Positions 39,572 through 48,843 of a stretch of DNA of 64,000 nt are shown here, one piece after another. The position numbers and the translations under genes are program-made. Source of the DNA: Desulfuromonadaceae bacterium (GTDB lineage: Bacteria > Desulfobacterota > Desulfuromonadia > Geobacterales > Pseudopelobacteraceae); assembly GCA_028683435.1 (NCBI GenBank), contig JAQUIG010000007.1, positions 24,078 through 88,077 on the forward strand. The letters run 5' to 3'. Each line of letters starts with the position of its first letter. Positions within the stretch are counted from its first letter, which is position 1. Below the pieces are notes generated by a model. That model worked only from the letters and a program-made list of their open reading frames with translations, had not been told where the DNA came from and ran no database searches.

Positions 39572-40855
39572 ATGTTTTATCTGGCCTATAACATACTCTC
39601 CCTCTTCCTGCTACTCCCGGTGGTCATCTACCACCTCTACCGTTCCGTCAGCCGAGGCAGGCCGCCCGCGTTTCGTGAACGCTTCGGCTCCATTCCACCA
39701 GCAGATCTGGCGGTTCTCCGCACGCGACCGGTGATCTGGCTCCACGCCGTCTCGGTGGGCGAATCGATCGCCGCACGACCGCTGCTCAAGGCGCTCCGCA
39801 AACAGTATCCCGCCCACGCTATCGTTGTTTCCAACACCACCGAGACCGGGAGGGGGATCAGCTCCACCTTCCCTGAAAAAGACCTTTGCATCTATTTTCC
39901 GTTCGATTTTCTGCCGGCGGTCTGCAGTGTATTGAAAAGCATCAGACCGGTGCTGATCATCATCATGGAAACCGAGATCTGGCCCAACTTCACGCGCGAG
40001 GCGACTCGCCGTGGCATCCCGGTGGTCCTGGCCAACGGGAGGATTTCGGACCGCTCATTCAGCCGCTACCTGAAATTGGGCTGGTTCTTCCGCCACGCCC
40101 TGCAGCTCTTCTCACGACTCTGCATGCAGACGGAAACCGACCGTGAACGGATCATCGCCATCGGTGCCCCGGATGAACGTACCTTGGCGACCGGCAATCT
40201 AAAATACGATATTCCCCTTTGCGTTGCGACCGTCGACGAGAAAAAACGCCTGAGGAATAGCTACACCATTCCGGAAAACCTGATTATTCTGACGGCGGGA
40301 AGCACCCATGCCGGTGAAGAGCAGCATGTCATCACCATGTACAAGGAGTTGTCAGCGACGGCCGGCAACCTGTTCCTGATACTCGTTCCACGGCACCCGG
40401 AACGAAGTACTGAGGTTGCTTCCCTTCTGGAAAACTCCGGCCTCACCTTCCGGCGGAGAACCTCGCTACCTTCCGATGTAATGTTTCAACAAGGTGAGGT
40501 ATTGCTGGTAGACACGATCGGCGAGATGATGTGCCTCTATGCACTCTCAGACATCGCTTTTGTCGGCGGAAGCCTGGTGCCGACCGGCGGCCACAACCTG
40601 CTCGAACCGGCCTCGGCAGGGGTTGCAAGCGTATTCGGCCCCCACATGACCAATTTCCGTGAGATTACCGAGCTGGTGTTGCAATACGGGGCTGGCATTC
40701 AGGTTGATACGCCAGAGGAACTCTCCTCCTCCATGCGCACATTGATTACAAGCGTTGAGCTGCGCCGGGTGCTTGGGCAAAACGGCCTGAAGATGATGCG
40801 TGACAACGGCGGAGCAACCGAGCGGCACATGGAGGTCATTGCCAGATATTTATGA
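39572..40855 (+). CDS. waaA: 3-deoxy-D-manno-octulosonic acid transferase WaaA (KdtA)
   Basis: 427 residues from the ATG at 39572, 2 nt after the acyltransferase stop; the frame open from 39500 overlaps that gene without support. N-terminal membrane anchor (about 3-22), then GT-B fold of family GT30: HAVSVGESIAARPL in the first half, METEIWPNF for acceptor recognition, NGRISDRSFSRY, and GGSLVPTGGHNLLEPAS near residue 330 for CMP-Kdo binding. It transfers one or two Kdo residues to lipid IVA. Overlaps lpxK by 4 nt. Confidence 0.95.
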   Translation: MFYLAYNILSLFLLLPVVIYHLYRSVSRGRPPAFRERFGSIPPADLAVLRTRPVIWLHAVSVGESIAARPLLKALRKQYPAHAIVVSNTTETGRGISSTFPEKDLCIYFPFDFLPAVCSVLKSIRPVLIIIMETEIWPNFTREATRRGIPVVLANGRISDRSFSRYLKLGWFFRHALQLFSRLCMQTETDRERIIAIGAPDERTLATGNLKYDIPLCVATVDEKKRLRNSYTIPENLIILTAGSTHAGEEQHVITMYKELSATAGNLFLILVPRHPERSTEVASLLENSGLTFRRRTSLPSDVMFQQGEVLLVDTIGEMMCLYALSDIAFVGGSLVPTGGHNLLEPASAGVASVFGPHMTNFREITELVLQYGAGIQVDTPEELSSSMRTLITSVELRRVLGQNGLKMMRDNGGATERHMEVIARYL

Positions 40856-41934
40856 AAACGTCCTTTGCCACATACTGGCGTGAGCTCGCCAACGGCACAC
40901 GTACGACAACCGCTGACCAGATGTTGATCCTGCTTCTCGCCCCTCTCGGCTGGATTTATTCACGTATTCAGCAGCTGCGGGCCACCCTGTACCGGATCGG
41001 CATGCTGAAGAGTCACCGCCTGCCGCGTCCGGTGATCTCGATCGGCAATATAACGGTCGGCGGCACCGGCAAAACTCCGGTGACTGCCTACATCGCCCGC
41101 CTGCTGCTGGAGCAGAGGTACAAGGTGGCTGTGTTATCCAGGGGGTACGGCGGTAGTCTGGAGGGACAGACCGTCGTTGCCAGTGATGGCGTTACGGTCA
41201 TGCTGGGACCACGGGAATGCGGCGACGAACCGTACCTGCTGGCATCGACCGTGCCGGGGCTTATGGTCGTGATCGGCGCGGACCGCTATGCCGCCGGCCA
41301 GCTGGCCATGCAGCAGCTTTCACCGGATATATTCCTGCTGGATGACGGCTTTCAGCATCTGCGACTGTGGCGCGACCTGAATATCCTGCTGCTGGACTGT
41401 TCCAAACCACTCGGCAACGGCTGGACCCTGCCGGCCGGACTGCTGCGCGAACCGGCCGCTGCTGCCAAGCGCGCCGACCTGATTATCCTGACTCGCTGCC
41501 CTGAAGGTACTGCAGTCACCCCCCTGATTTCAGAAAAACCTGCTTTTGCAGCATCGCATCGGCTGGTTGATGCGCTCCCACTCCTCGGAGGAGATCCGGT
41601 ACCGTTAGCTGCACTGCAGGGCCCTTCATTTCTGGCCTTTGCAGGCATCGCGCAGCCGAAATTCTTCTTTTCCGCTTTACGGGACAGGGGAATTAACGTG
41701 GTGCGCACCCTACCCTTTCCGGACCATGCCGGCTACGGTCATGAATCTCTCGAAGCGATCAGGGCGGCACTGCAGAACAGTGCCGCTGAGTATGCGATTA
41801 CAACCGAAAAGGACGGGGTCAAGCTGAAACTGCTTCCAGCTGATATTGCCGCTGTTACCTATCTTGCCAGACTGGATATCGAGATCGAGAAACCGGCTGA
41901 TTTAGTGGCGTTAATACGCAATTCACTTCCTTAA
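40852..41934 (+). CDS. lpxK: Tetraacyldisaccharide 4'-kinase LpxK
   Basis: 360 residues. It phosphorylates the lipid A disaccharide at the 4' position. An N-terminal amphipathic or membrane helix (about 23-45) is followed by the P-loop NVTVGGTGKTP-type sequence (here ITVGGTGKTP near residue 65), RGYGGSL, and LLDDGFQHLRL holding catalytic Asp residues. The C-terminal half includes GIAQPKFFFSAL and PDHAGYG, both typical. It overlaps waaA by 4 nt and is followed by a Trm112-type small gene, as in the msbA-lpxK-ycaR order of enterobacteria. Confidence 0.95.
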   Translation: MKTSFATYWRELANGTRTTTADQMLILLLAPLGWIYSRIQQLRATLYRIGMLKSHRLPRPVISIGNITVGGTGKTPVTAYIARLLLEQRYKVAVLSRGYGGSLEGQTVVASDGVTVMLGPRECGDEPYLLASTVPGLMVVIGADRYAAGQLAMQQLSPDIFLLDDGFQHLRLWRDLNILLLDCSKPLGNGWTLPAGLLREPAAAAKRADLIILTRCPEGTAVTPLISEKPAFAASHRLVDALPLLGGDPVPLAALQGPSFLAFAGIAQPKFFFSALRDRGINVVRTLPFPDHAGYGHESLEAIRAALQNSAAEYAITTEKDGVKLKLLPADIAAVTYLARLDIEIEKPADLVALIRNSLP

Positions 41935-41979
41935 AACTCGTTTTTATGGCATTATTTTTAATTTTGAGGACAGATAATC

Positions 41980-42147
41980 ATGTTTACGTCGGAGCTTCTC
42001 GACATACTCGCCTGCCCGGCCTGCAAAGGGACACTAACTCCACTTGGAGAACCATCCTCCCTGCTCTGCCAGCACTGCGGCCTGAAGTTTCCCGTACGAG
42101 AAGGCATACCCATTATGCTGATAAATGAAGCGGAACGGACTCACTGA
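41980..42147 (+). CDS. Trm112/YcaR family small zinc protein
   Basis: 55 residues: MFTSELLDILACPACKG...CQHCGLKFPVREGIPIML. The two CxxC pairs (12-15 and 30-33) form the Trm112 zinc ribbon, and the closing FPVREGIPIML is the standard family ending. GAGGACAGATA precedes the start. It ends one base before the next start (TGA-ATG). YcaR-type proteins sit beside lpxK and kdsB in many Gram-negatives; their job in bacteria is not settled, although eukaryotic Trm112 activates methyltransferases. Confidence 0.92.
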   Translation: MFTSELLDILACPACKGTLTPLGEPSSLLCQHCGLKFPVREGIPIMLINEAERTH

Positions 42148-43227
42148 ATGTCGCATGACAATGCCCAAAAGAGAATTCTGGTCCTGCGTTACCGTTTTAT
42201 CGGTGACACAATTCTGACTGTGCCGTTTATGCGTAATTTGCGGCGGGCTGAACCGGACGCATACATTGCCTGGGTGGTAGCACCTGGCACTGCAGCGGTA
42301 GTGGACGGCATTCCTTATGTGGATGAACTCATCTACTGGGATCCGGTGACGATTCATGCCGACAGCACGGGTACTCACAAGACTTTTGGTGACAAGGTAA
42401 AGTTTATCCGTGACCTCCGTGCCCGCCGGTTCGACAAGGTATATGTGCTGAAACGTTCCTTTGGCAGTGCCCTGATAGGATATCTGTCAGGGGCCAGGAA
42501 ACGGATCGGTTTTGCCACCGAGGGGCGAAGTTTTCTGCTGACCACGACTATACCGTATCGCCACGACCAGCATGAGGTGCAGAACTTTCTTGACGTGCTG
42601 CGGGCGGACGGGATTCCGGTGACCGATGACTATCTCGAATACTGGACCAGCAGGGCTGAAGAAACTGCAGCCGATGAACTGCTGGCCAAGAAAGGTGTGA
42701 AACGGGACGAGAAACTGGTTGTACTGCACCCTTTTTCGTCCATCACCGAGCGGGGCTGGCACCTGGATAATTTTTCCGTGCTTGCAGCCCGCCTGACTGA
42801 GCTGGGCTATCGCCCACTGGTGCTAGGGGCGCCGAACGACCGGGTTCATTTTGACACCGCTGCAGACCGGTTCGGGCAGAACTCTGTGGATCTGGTGGGT
42901 AAAAGCAGCCTGCGAATCACCATGGCTCTGCTGAAGCGCTGTGCGCTGTTCGTCGGAAACGACAGCGGCATCATGCACCTGGCGGCGGCGGCAGGCATTC
43001 CGCTTATTGCCATTTTTGGTCCCCAGTCTCCGGTCAAATTCGGCCCTTGGAGCAAACGGGCAACTGTCATCTATTCTCAGTTCCCCTGTTCGCCATGTCG
43101 ACAGAAATTCTTTACCGAATGCAAGCCGTCAGTACGGCAAAGACCTGCATGTATCGAAGCAATAACCGTGGATCAGGTTGTAACTGCATGTCGGTCGTTC
43201 TTGGCTAGTCAAGGCGGAAACTTATGA
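42148..43227 (+). CDS. LPS core heptosyltransferase, GT9 family (WaaF/WaaQ-like)
   Basis: 359 residues. GT-B fold of family GT9: N-terminal ILVLRYRFIGDTILTVPFMRNLR, and in the nucleotide-binding half LHPFSSITERGWHLDNF, LVGKSSLRITMALLKRC, FVGNDSGIMHLAAAAGIP and FGPQSPVKFGPW. These are the ADP-heptose sites. A Cys-rich ending (CSPCRQKFFTECKPS) is common in the WaaQ/RfaQ group. It transfers heptose to the inner core in the cytoplasm. Overlaps the next gene by 4 nt. Which heptose it adds cannot be told. Confidence 0.88.
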   Translation: MSHDNAQKRILVLRYRFIGDTILTVPFMRNLRRAEPDAYIAWVVAPGTAAVVDGIPYVDELIYWDPVTIHADSTGTHKTFGDKVKFIRDLRARRFDKVYVLKRSFGSALIGYLSGARKRIGFATEGRSFLLTTTIPYRHDQHEVQNFLDVLRADGIPVTDDYLEYWTSRAEETAADELLAKKGVKRDEKLVVLHPFSSITERGWHLDNFSVLAARLTELGYRPLVLGAPNDRVHFDTAADRFGQNSVDLVGKSSLRITMALLKRCALFVGNDSGIMHLAAAAGIPLIAIFGPQSPVKFGPWSKRATVIYSQFPCSPCRQKFFTECKPSVRQRPACIEAITVDQVVTACRSFLASQGGNL

Positions 43228-44015
43228 ATACATCTGTTCAGAAGGTTCCCATCTCAGCGTTTGTGATCGCCAAAAATGAACGCCATAAAATCGATGAGTG
43301 CATTGCCTCATTGAGCTTTGTTGATGAAATTGTTGTTGTCGATGACTTCAGTGACGATGGTACCCCCGAACGGTGTGCAGAGTTGGGCTGCCGGGTTATC
43401 AGCAATCAGTTTACCAGCTTTAGTAACCAAAAGAAGTTTGCAATGCAGGCAACCCACAATAATTGGGTGTTGGAGATTGACGCAGATGAGCGAATCTCGC
43501 CGACATTAATGCAAGCCATCAGTGCCTTGGGATCAGCCGATTTTGAAAAGTTCGACGGCTTTGCCTTCCGGCGTCTTACCCGTTTCTGGGGAAAATGGAT
43601 CCGTCACTCTTCCCTTTATCCTGATTACAAGGTGCGCCTCTACCACAAGGGTCGTGGTGAGTGGAACAATGTCAGAGTGCATGAACATTTCAAGACACGT
43701 GGCCCTGTGCTTCGAATCCCGTACGATATTCTGCACTGTCAAGATCTCGATTTAAAAACCTATACCCAGCGCACCATGCGGTATGCAGAACTGTCAGCAG
43801 AAGATTTATACGACCGTGGCCGCCGTAGCCACTGGTATTGTTTTCTGCGGCCCGTCCATATGATTTTTCTGCGCTATGTCATTCGACTTGGATTCCTTGA
43901 CGGGGTTCAAGGGGCAGCAATTGCCGCCATGGGAGGATTTGGCACATTCTACAAATATTTCAGGCTGTTCGAGCTTGAAAGAGTGCAGTATCAAGCGGCC
44001 AATAAACAGCGATAA
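43224..44015 (+). CDS. Glycosyltransferase family 2, WaaE/KdtX-like (LPS core)
   Basis: 263 residues. N-terminal GT-A domain: ISAFVIAKNERHKIDECI, VDEIVVVDDFSDDGT and EIDADERIS (the DxD-like metal site), followed by WGKWIRHSSLYPDYKVRLY and a histidine-rich VHEHF stretch typical of the WaaE beta-1,4-glucosyltransferase group. A hydrophobic C-terminal segment (about 205-225) may anchor it to the membrane. It overlaps the heptosyltransferase gene by 4 nt, so it belongs to the core operon. Sugar specificity is inferred from family resemblance. Confidence 0.87.
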   Translation: MNTSVQKVPISAFVIAKNERHKIDECIASLSFVDEIVVVDDFSDDGTPERCAELGCRVISNQFTSFSNQKKFAMQATHNNWVLEIDADERISPTLMQAISALGSADFEKFDGFAFRRLTRFWGKWIRHSSLYPDYKVRLYHKGRGEWNNVRVHEHFKTRGPVLRIPYDILHCQDLDLKTYTQRTMRYAELSAEDLYDRGRRSHWYCFLRPVHMIFLRYVIRLGFLDGVQGAAIAAMGGFGTFYKYFRLFELERVQYQAANKQR

Positions 44016-44366
44016 CCCATAGGGGTATGTTGGCTTTGAAATTTCGATCAAATGCATGCAACCCTTCAAATTGATCATCTGGCCAATCCCGATAACTTAA
44101 AATTTCTTTCTGTTACATAGATGTGTCTCGATTTTTGTTTTAATCACGCTTTGATCAAGCTCGCTCTAGGGGTAATAACGCTGCTGAAGGATCACCAAAG
44201 ACGGTTTAATATGGGGGCGTGGGGGGTTGAGCTGGTCAGAAAAATGTTCAGTGCCGTGACGATGGCAGCAAGATATAATGAATTTTTATGAAATATCTCC
44301 GGAAGACACAATGGCCATCGTGCTGAATACATTGAATAGGCCAGAACATGACAGGAGTAGATCTGC
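44016..44366. other. Non-coding AT-rich gap at the left edge of the glycosyltransferase insert
   Basis: 351 bp without a credible gene. Base composition is visibly AT-richer than the lipid A operon upstream. No terminator with a T-run, transposase fragment or terminal repeats were recognised. A run of G (GGGGGCGTGGGGGG near 44213-44226) is the only odd feature. The next gene has GACAGGAGTAGATCTGC before its ATG. Confidence 0.4.
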
Positions 44367-45308
44367 ATGATGCAAAGAGCAACAGCAACAGGACTTTCTA
44401 TTATAATGCCTAACTACAATGGTGAGACGTTGCTGGCGGAGAACCTCCCACCGCTGATCTCCGCCATGGAAGCATGGGGTGGCGAGTGGGATCTGATTGT
44501 GGTGGACGACTGCAGTCGGGACTGCAGCCGGGAACTCATCTTGCATGGATTCCCAGAGATTCAACTGCTGTGCAATGAGACAAATCTAGGATTTTCTGGC
44601 ACATGTAACCGGGGTATGCAGGCTGCCAAGTATCCACTCGTACTCTGTATCAATACCGATGTACTGGTGGAGCAGGGATTTATCGCACCACTATTAGAAC
44701 ACTTCAGTGATGCCAGCCTGTTTGCGGTTACACCTAACGTGATTGCTATCAGCGAAGGGAAAAACCAAGGCATCGTTCATGGGCTATACGACAAGGGATT
44801 TCTTAAAGGTGGCTTTGCAAAACTGCAAGAACAACAGCCGCTAAGAGAAAACCTGTATGCGATCGGTGCATGCGTAGTGTACGATCTGGAGAAATTTCGG
44901 GCACTGGGCGGCTATTCGGAGCTCTATTCGCCCTACCTGTTCGAGGATGTAGACCTTTCCTACCGTGCCTGGAAGCGCGGATGGAGAAGCATCTATGATC
45001 CGCGCTCAACAGTGCATCACCAGTCAAGTGCCACAATCGGCAAACTGGGTAAAGGCCGTAAACGGCGTATTTACTTTAGAAACCGGTTCCTGTTTCATTG
45101 GGCTAACCTGACTGATCGCAGCATTATGGCTGCCCATGCGGCACATGTTTTGATGAGACTTTGTGTCAGTTTTTTATGGGGTGACTTCAATTATTATTTC
45201 TCATTTTTTGGTGCTTTGCAACGTCTTGACAAGGTAATGGCACTGAGAGATCAGGAAAAAGGTCATGCGGTCTTGAAAGACTCTCAAATACTGGCTCGTA
45301 CGCAATAG
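44367..45308 (+). CDS. Glycosyltransferase family 2 (rhamnosyltransferase-like)
   Basis: 313 residues, GT-A fold: LSIIMPNYNGETLLAENL, LIVVDDCSRDCSREL, NETNLGFSGTCNRG, and the DxD-type site CINTDVLVEQG. YLFEDVDLSYRAWKRGW in the second half is the typical ED motif of the WbbL/WcaA-like group that adds rhamnose or similar sugars. Two hydrophobic stretches near the C-terminus may be membrane-associated. Gaps of 351 bp and 132 bp flank it, so it is not tightly coupled to the core operon and seems to be part of a variable LPS or O-antigen insert. Confidence 0.87.
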   Translation: MMQRATATGLSIIMPNYNGETLLAENLPPLISAMEAWGGEWDLIVVDDCSRDCSRELILHGFPEIQLLCNETNLGFSGTCNRGMQAAKYPLVLCINTDVLVEQGFIAPLLEHFSDASLFAVTPNVIAISEGKNQGIVHGLYDKGFLKGGFAKLQEQQPLRENLYAIGACVVYDLEKFRALGGYSELYSPYLFEDVDLSYRAWKRGWRSIYDPRSTVHHQSSATIGKLGKGRKRRIYFRNRFLFHWANLTDRSIMAAHAAHVLMRLCVSFLWGDFNYYFSFFGALQRLDKVMALRDQEKGHAVLKDSQILARTQ

Positions 45309-45440
45309 AGAACAAATAAAATTTATAGTCTACTGCCGAATTTGGTGCTTAAATCGGCAAAATTGGACTGTGGCAATAAAACACATTTCACCTCATTTTA
45401 ATGCACCCTGGTATTAAATGCCTGAGTACGGAGATACTTC

Positions 45441-46376
45441 TTGAGTACTTGTAAAGTCAGTGTTTGTATCCCTACATATAATTATGGAAATTATATTGCG
45501 GAAACGGTTGAATCCGTTCTTAACCAGAGTTTTTCAGACTTTGAGCTTCTGATTGTTGACGATTGTTCCAATGACCAGACTAAGGCCATCGTTGAGTCCT
45601 ATGCCAGGCGAGACCCTCGCATAAGGTTTATTACCAATGAAGTTAACCTTGGAATGGTAGAGAATTGGAACTTATGTCTTTTGCTAGCGAAGGGGGAATA
45701 TATTAAATTTGTATTTGGAGACGATCTTCTGACTTCTCCAGATGCAATTGGTCGTATGGTTTCACTGTTAGACGACAGCAGTTCTATATCCTTGGTTTGT
45801 TCAGCCAGAAATTTGATAGATGAATCCTCACAGACGTTAAAAATAGAATCCCATTTTAAGTCCGGTATAATGGCAGGGACCGATGTCATTAACAACTGCC
45901 TTGCGTGCCAGCAGAACCTGATAGGCGAGCCTTCAGTTGTCATGTTCAGGAAAAGTCATGCTGGCCGTGGGTTTCAAACCAACTATCAGCAAATTGTAGA
46001 CTTAGAAATGTGGTTTTATCTCCTTGAGCAGGGTTCATTTGCATATATCAACGAGCCACTATGCTCATTCAGAATCCACGATCAACAACAAACAGCGAAA
46101 AACAACGAGTCACATTCTCACTTAAATGACTTCGTTTACCTTGTTAGCGATTATCTGCATAAGGATTATATTAAACAGCCCTATTTCATTAAAAAATATA
46201 TACAATACGATGCTCTTTATGGTTTTTGGAAACTCTATAAAAAAAGCATAATTACTCGTGAAGTGGCACTAGAACTAATTAGCATAAATTGTAGTTTTTC
46301 CTTTCTTGCTTGGTATCCATTATATAAATCATTTAAGCCGCTTTACAAACAATACAGGAAAATATTTGGTTGCTAA
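45441..46376 (+). CDS. Glycosyltransferase family 2, AT-rich gene
   Basis: 311 residues from a TTG start (CGGAGATACTTC upstream). GT-A domain: VSVCIPTYNYGNYIAETVESVLNQ, LLIVDDCSNDQT, NEVNLGMVENWN and the DxD-like FVFGDDLLT. DLEMWFYLLEQG and FRIHDQQQT are acceptor-side motifs seen in capsule or O-antigen transferases. Codon use is clearly AT-richer than in neighbouring genes (many AAA, TTT and ATA), and the next stretch is a decayed epimerase gene, so horizontal acquisition is likely. Sugar unknown. Confidence 0.87.
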   Translation: MSTCKVSVCIPTYNYGNYIAETVESVLNQSFSDFELLIVDDCSNDQTKAIVESYARRDPRIRFITNEVNLGMVENWNLCLLLAKGEYIKFVFGDDLLTSPDAIGRMVSLLDDSSSISLVCSARNLIDESSQTLKIESHFKSGIMAGTDVINNCLACQQNLIGEPSVVMFRKSHAGRGFQTNYQQIVDLEMWFYLLEQGSFAYINEPLCSFRIHDQQQTAKNNESHSHLNDFVYLVSDYLHKDYIKQPYFIKKYIQYDALYGFWKLYKKSIITREVALELISINCSFSFLAWYPLYKSFKPLYKQYRKIFGC

Positions 46377-46419
46377 AAGCATCATCGAGAGGTGATCACA
46401 TTGAAGCCGTGTAAAGTCC

Positions 46420-46654
46420 GCGTATATCGATGATGTTGTGCAGGCTTTTGTAGTAGCGGCAAAGCGATTATTGGAAGGGAACTTGCGCGAGCACGAAATA
46501 TACGGTGTATCTTCAGGATCACCATTAGCACTTAAAGAACTTGTAGAATCGTATGGCATATAATTGGCAAGCAATTTGCCAACAACTGGGATGACATACC
46601 GTACCGGCGAAAGTGGCGATGAAGCCATGGGATGCTATAAGAAGCTTCCTGAAT
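46420..46654 (+). pseudogene. Decayed NAD-dependent epimerase/dehydratase C-terminus
   Basis: Frame from 46420 reads YIDDVVQAFVVAAKR, then EHEIYGVSSGSPLALKE, which matches the C-terminal part of nucleotide-sugar epimerases of the extended SDR type (YxDD-V-xA motif, then GSG-like and LKELV). It runs into TAA at 46561. After a frame change, NNWDDIPYRRKW resembles the WGxRPYR ending of this family, again followed by stops. No N-terminal Rossmann part is found upstream. It is a remnant, probably left by replacement of an O-antigen cassette. Confidence 0.75.
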
Positions 46655-46718
46655 AGTCTCGTGATATGTCTTTAGAATCCGGCATCAGGAAAATAGTGAT
46701 GCAATAAATAAGGGCACC

Positions 46719-47735
46719 TTGAATCAGAAACCACAAAACATACTTATCATCAAACCCGGCGCCATGGGCGACCTGCTCCACCTGACTCCAACGATCAGGG
46801 GGCTGCGTAACCGCTTTCCCTTGGCGCGCATCGACATACTGGTAGGAAACAGCGCCTCCACCAACCTGTTTCGCCATCACCCTGATATAGCGGATATTCT
46901 GGTATATGACCGCCGTGGTGAACACCGGTCGTTCAGCGCCCTGCTTTCTCTCTGGAAGAAGATCAGGGGCCGCTCCTACGATCTGGTCATAAACTTCCAA
47001 CGCAGTAACCTGAAAACCTGGTTCCTGACGTCCGCAGCATTACCATGCCGGATTCTGATTTATCACAAAACACGTACAAGGGTAATCCACGCGGTCTTGG
47101 ACCACCTTAAAACGGTTAAGCCGCTCGGAGTTTATCCGGACAATGAAAAACTGGATCTCTACCTTTCCCCTGATGATCGTCAGTACGCGACAGGGCTGTT
47201 CGAATCACATGGCCTGGACAAACTCCCCGTAGTGGCAATCAACCCCGGCGCCAGCCACCCGGTTAACCGCTGGAGCACCGCACAGTTTGCCACACTTGCG
47301 GACAGGGTCAGTATCGAATTAAGTGCTGCGGTGATTATTGTCGGCGGTAGTGGAGACACTCCCCTGGCGCACGATATTGAACGGCTGTCCAGCTCGCAGC
47401 CGCTTATCCTCACCGGCACAACGACCCTGCTGCAACTGGGAGCCATCCTGGAAAAATCCGCCCTGCTTGTCAGCGGTGATACCGGCCCGATGCACATGGC
47501 AACCGCAGTTCAAACGCCTGTCATCGCACTGTTCGGTGCAGCCGATCCGGAACGTACCGGTCCGGTTGGTGAGGGGAATAGGGTAATTCAAGCCAAATAT
47601 CTGGCCTGCGTACCCTGCCGAAGCAGGAAGTGCAGCAACAGCCACAATATGGAATGCATGGAACGCATCACGGTTGACGACGTTTTTGAGGCCGTGAAAG
47701 AAATGTTTGCCCAAAGGAAACCATGCGCATCCTGA
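46719..47735 (+). CDS. ADP-heptose:LPS heptosyltransferase, GT9 family
   Basis: 338 residues from a TTG at 46719 (no strong Shine-Dalgarno seen). GT9 pattern: ILIIKPGAMGDLLHLTPTIRGL, INPGASHPVNRWSTAQF, VSGDTGPMHMATAVQTP and LFGAADPERTGP. A C-terminal Cys cluster (CVPCRSRKCSNS) matches others in the family. It lies just after the epimerase remnant and overlaps waaC by 13 nt. Normal base composition returns here, so it belongs to the ancestral core cluster. It probably adds the second or third heptose. Confidence 0.9.
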   Translation: MNQKPQNILIIKPGAMGDLLHLTPTIRGLRNRFPLARIDILVGNSASTNLFRHHPDIADILVYDRRGEHRSFSALLSLWKKIRGRSYDLVINFQRSNLKTWFLTSAALPCRILIYHKTRTRVIHAVLDHLKTVKPLGVYPDNEKLDLYLSPDDRQYATGLFESHGLDKLPVVAINPGASHPVNRWSTAQFATLADRVSIELSAAVIIVGGSGDTPLAHDIERLSSSQPLILTGTTTLLQLGAILEKSALLVSGDTGPMHMATAVQTPVIALFGAADPERTGPVGEGNRVIQAKYLACVPCRSRKCSNSHNMECMERITVDDVFEAVKEMFAQRKPCAS

Positions 47736-48766
47736 TCGTTAAAATATCCGCCATGGGCGATGTGCTGCATGCCCTGCCGGTACTGGATTACCTGAAACAG
47801 GCTTCACCCGGTTGCGAAATAGACTGGGTTGTCGAAGCGGCTTTTGCCGATCTGTTGAGCGGCAACCCGCTGATTTCAAGAATTCATATCGTAAGATTCA
47901 AAAAATGGAAAAAGAATCCCTTTTCCCTGACTACAATTAAAGAGATTCTGGCCGTACGTACCGAACTCGCAAAGCGTAACTATGACCTGGTAATCGACAT
48001 TCAGGGCAACATCAAAAGCGGGATGGTTGCCTGGTTGAGCGGCTGTCGCCGGCGGGTCGGCTTCAGCCGGGCAGCTGCTCAGGAAAGCCTGAATGCGCTG
48101 TTCACCAACCAAAGAATTGCGTCTAACCCAGAGGACAGCCATATAACCGACCAGTACCTGCGGATTGCCGAAGCATCCTTCGACCTGAAGTTCAGCGGAA
48201 TGCAGCTGCAGACCGATGTCTACACCCCGCCGGAGGATGACCTGGAGGCTGACGAACTGGTCAAACACTACCGCGCAAGCGGCCCACTCTTCCTGATCCA
48301 TACCGGCACCACCTGGCAGACAAAGTTCTGGCATGAACCGGGTTGGATTGAGCTTGGCCGCAGGATCATCACTTCCTTTCCCGGTGCCGTCCTGCTGTTC
48401 TCCTGGGGAAATGAGGACGAACGCAGCGCGACTGAACGGATTACGGCGGCACTGGGGAGCCAGGCTGTGCAACTGGAGAAACTATCCATCATGAGCCTGG
48501 CAGCACTGGTAAAAAGAGTCAACCTGGTGATGGGTGGTGACACCGGCATCATTCATCTGGCCGCGGCCGTCGGAACTCCCACTGTCTCGTACTATCGTGC
48601 CAGTGACGGCCTGCGCAGCGGCCCCCGAGGAGCGCAACATGCCGTTGTCCAGACACCGATGCCGTGCGCGCGCTGCTTCCGCACCCGGTGCGAAAAGGAT
48701 GAAGAGTGCCGCGATAGCATTACTCCGGAGCTTCTCATGCAGGCAATCAGGAAGATACTCTGTTGA
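47723..48766 (+). CDS. waaC: Lipopolysaccharide heptosyltransferase I (WaaC/RfaC)
   Basis: 347 residues. MRILIVKISAMGDVLHALP at the N-terminus and WVVEAAFADLL are the WaaC signature; VIDIQGNIKSGMVAWLSG gives the acceptor-site region. The donor half shows HTGTTWQTKFWHEPGW, VMGGDTGIIHLAAAVGTP and YYRASDGLRSGP. It transfers the first L-glycero-D-manno-heptose to Kdo2-lipid A. Overlaps the preceding GT9 gene by 13 nt. WaaC is favoured over WaaF because of the ISAMGDVLH start. Confidence 0.9.
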   Translation: MRILIVKISAMGDVLHALPVLDYLKQASPGCEIDWVVEAAFADLLSGNPLISRIHIVRFKKWKKNPFSLTTIKEILAVRTELAKRNYDLVIDIQGNIKSGMVAWLSGCRRRVGFSRAAAQESLNALFTNQRIASNPEDSHITDQYLRIAEASFDLKFSGMQLQTDVYTPPEDDLEADELVKHYRASGPLFLIHTGTTWQTKFWHEPGWIELGRRIITSFPGAVLLFSWGNEDERSATERITAALGSQAVQLEKLSIMSLAALVKRVNLVMGGDTGIIHLAAAVGTPTVSYYRASDGLRSGPRGAQHAVVQTPMPCARCFRTRCEKDEECRDSITPELLMQAIRKILC

Positions 48767-48843
48767 GCCCTGACAAACGTCCGCTATACCACCCCAACTG
48801 AAGGCACAATCGCTGTTATTATCAGACGTAACGCGGAGGACAC

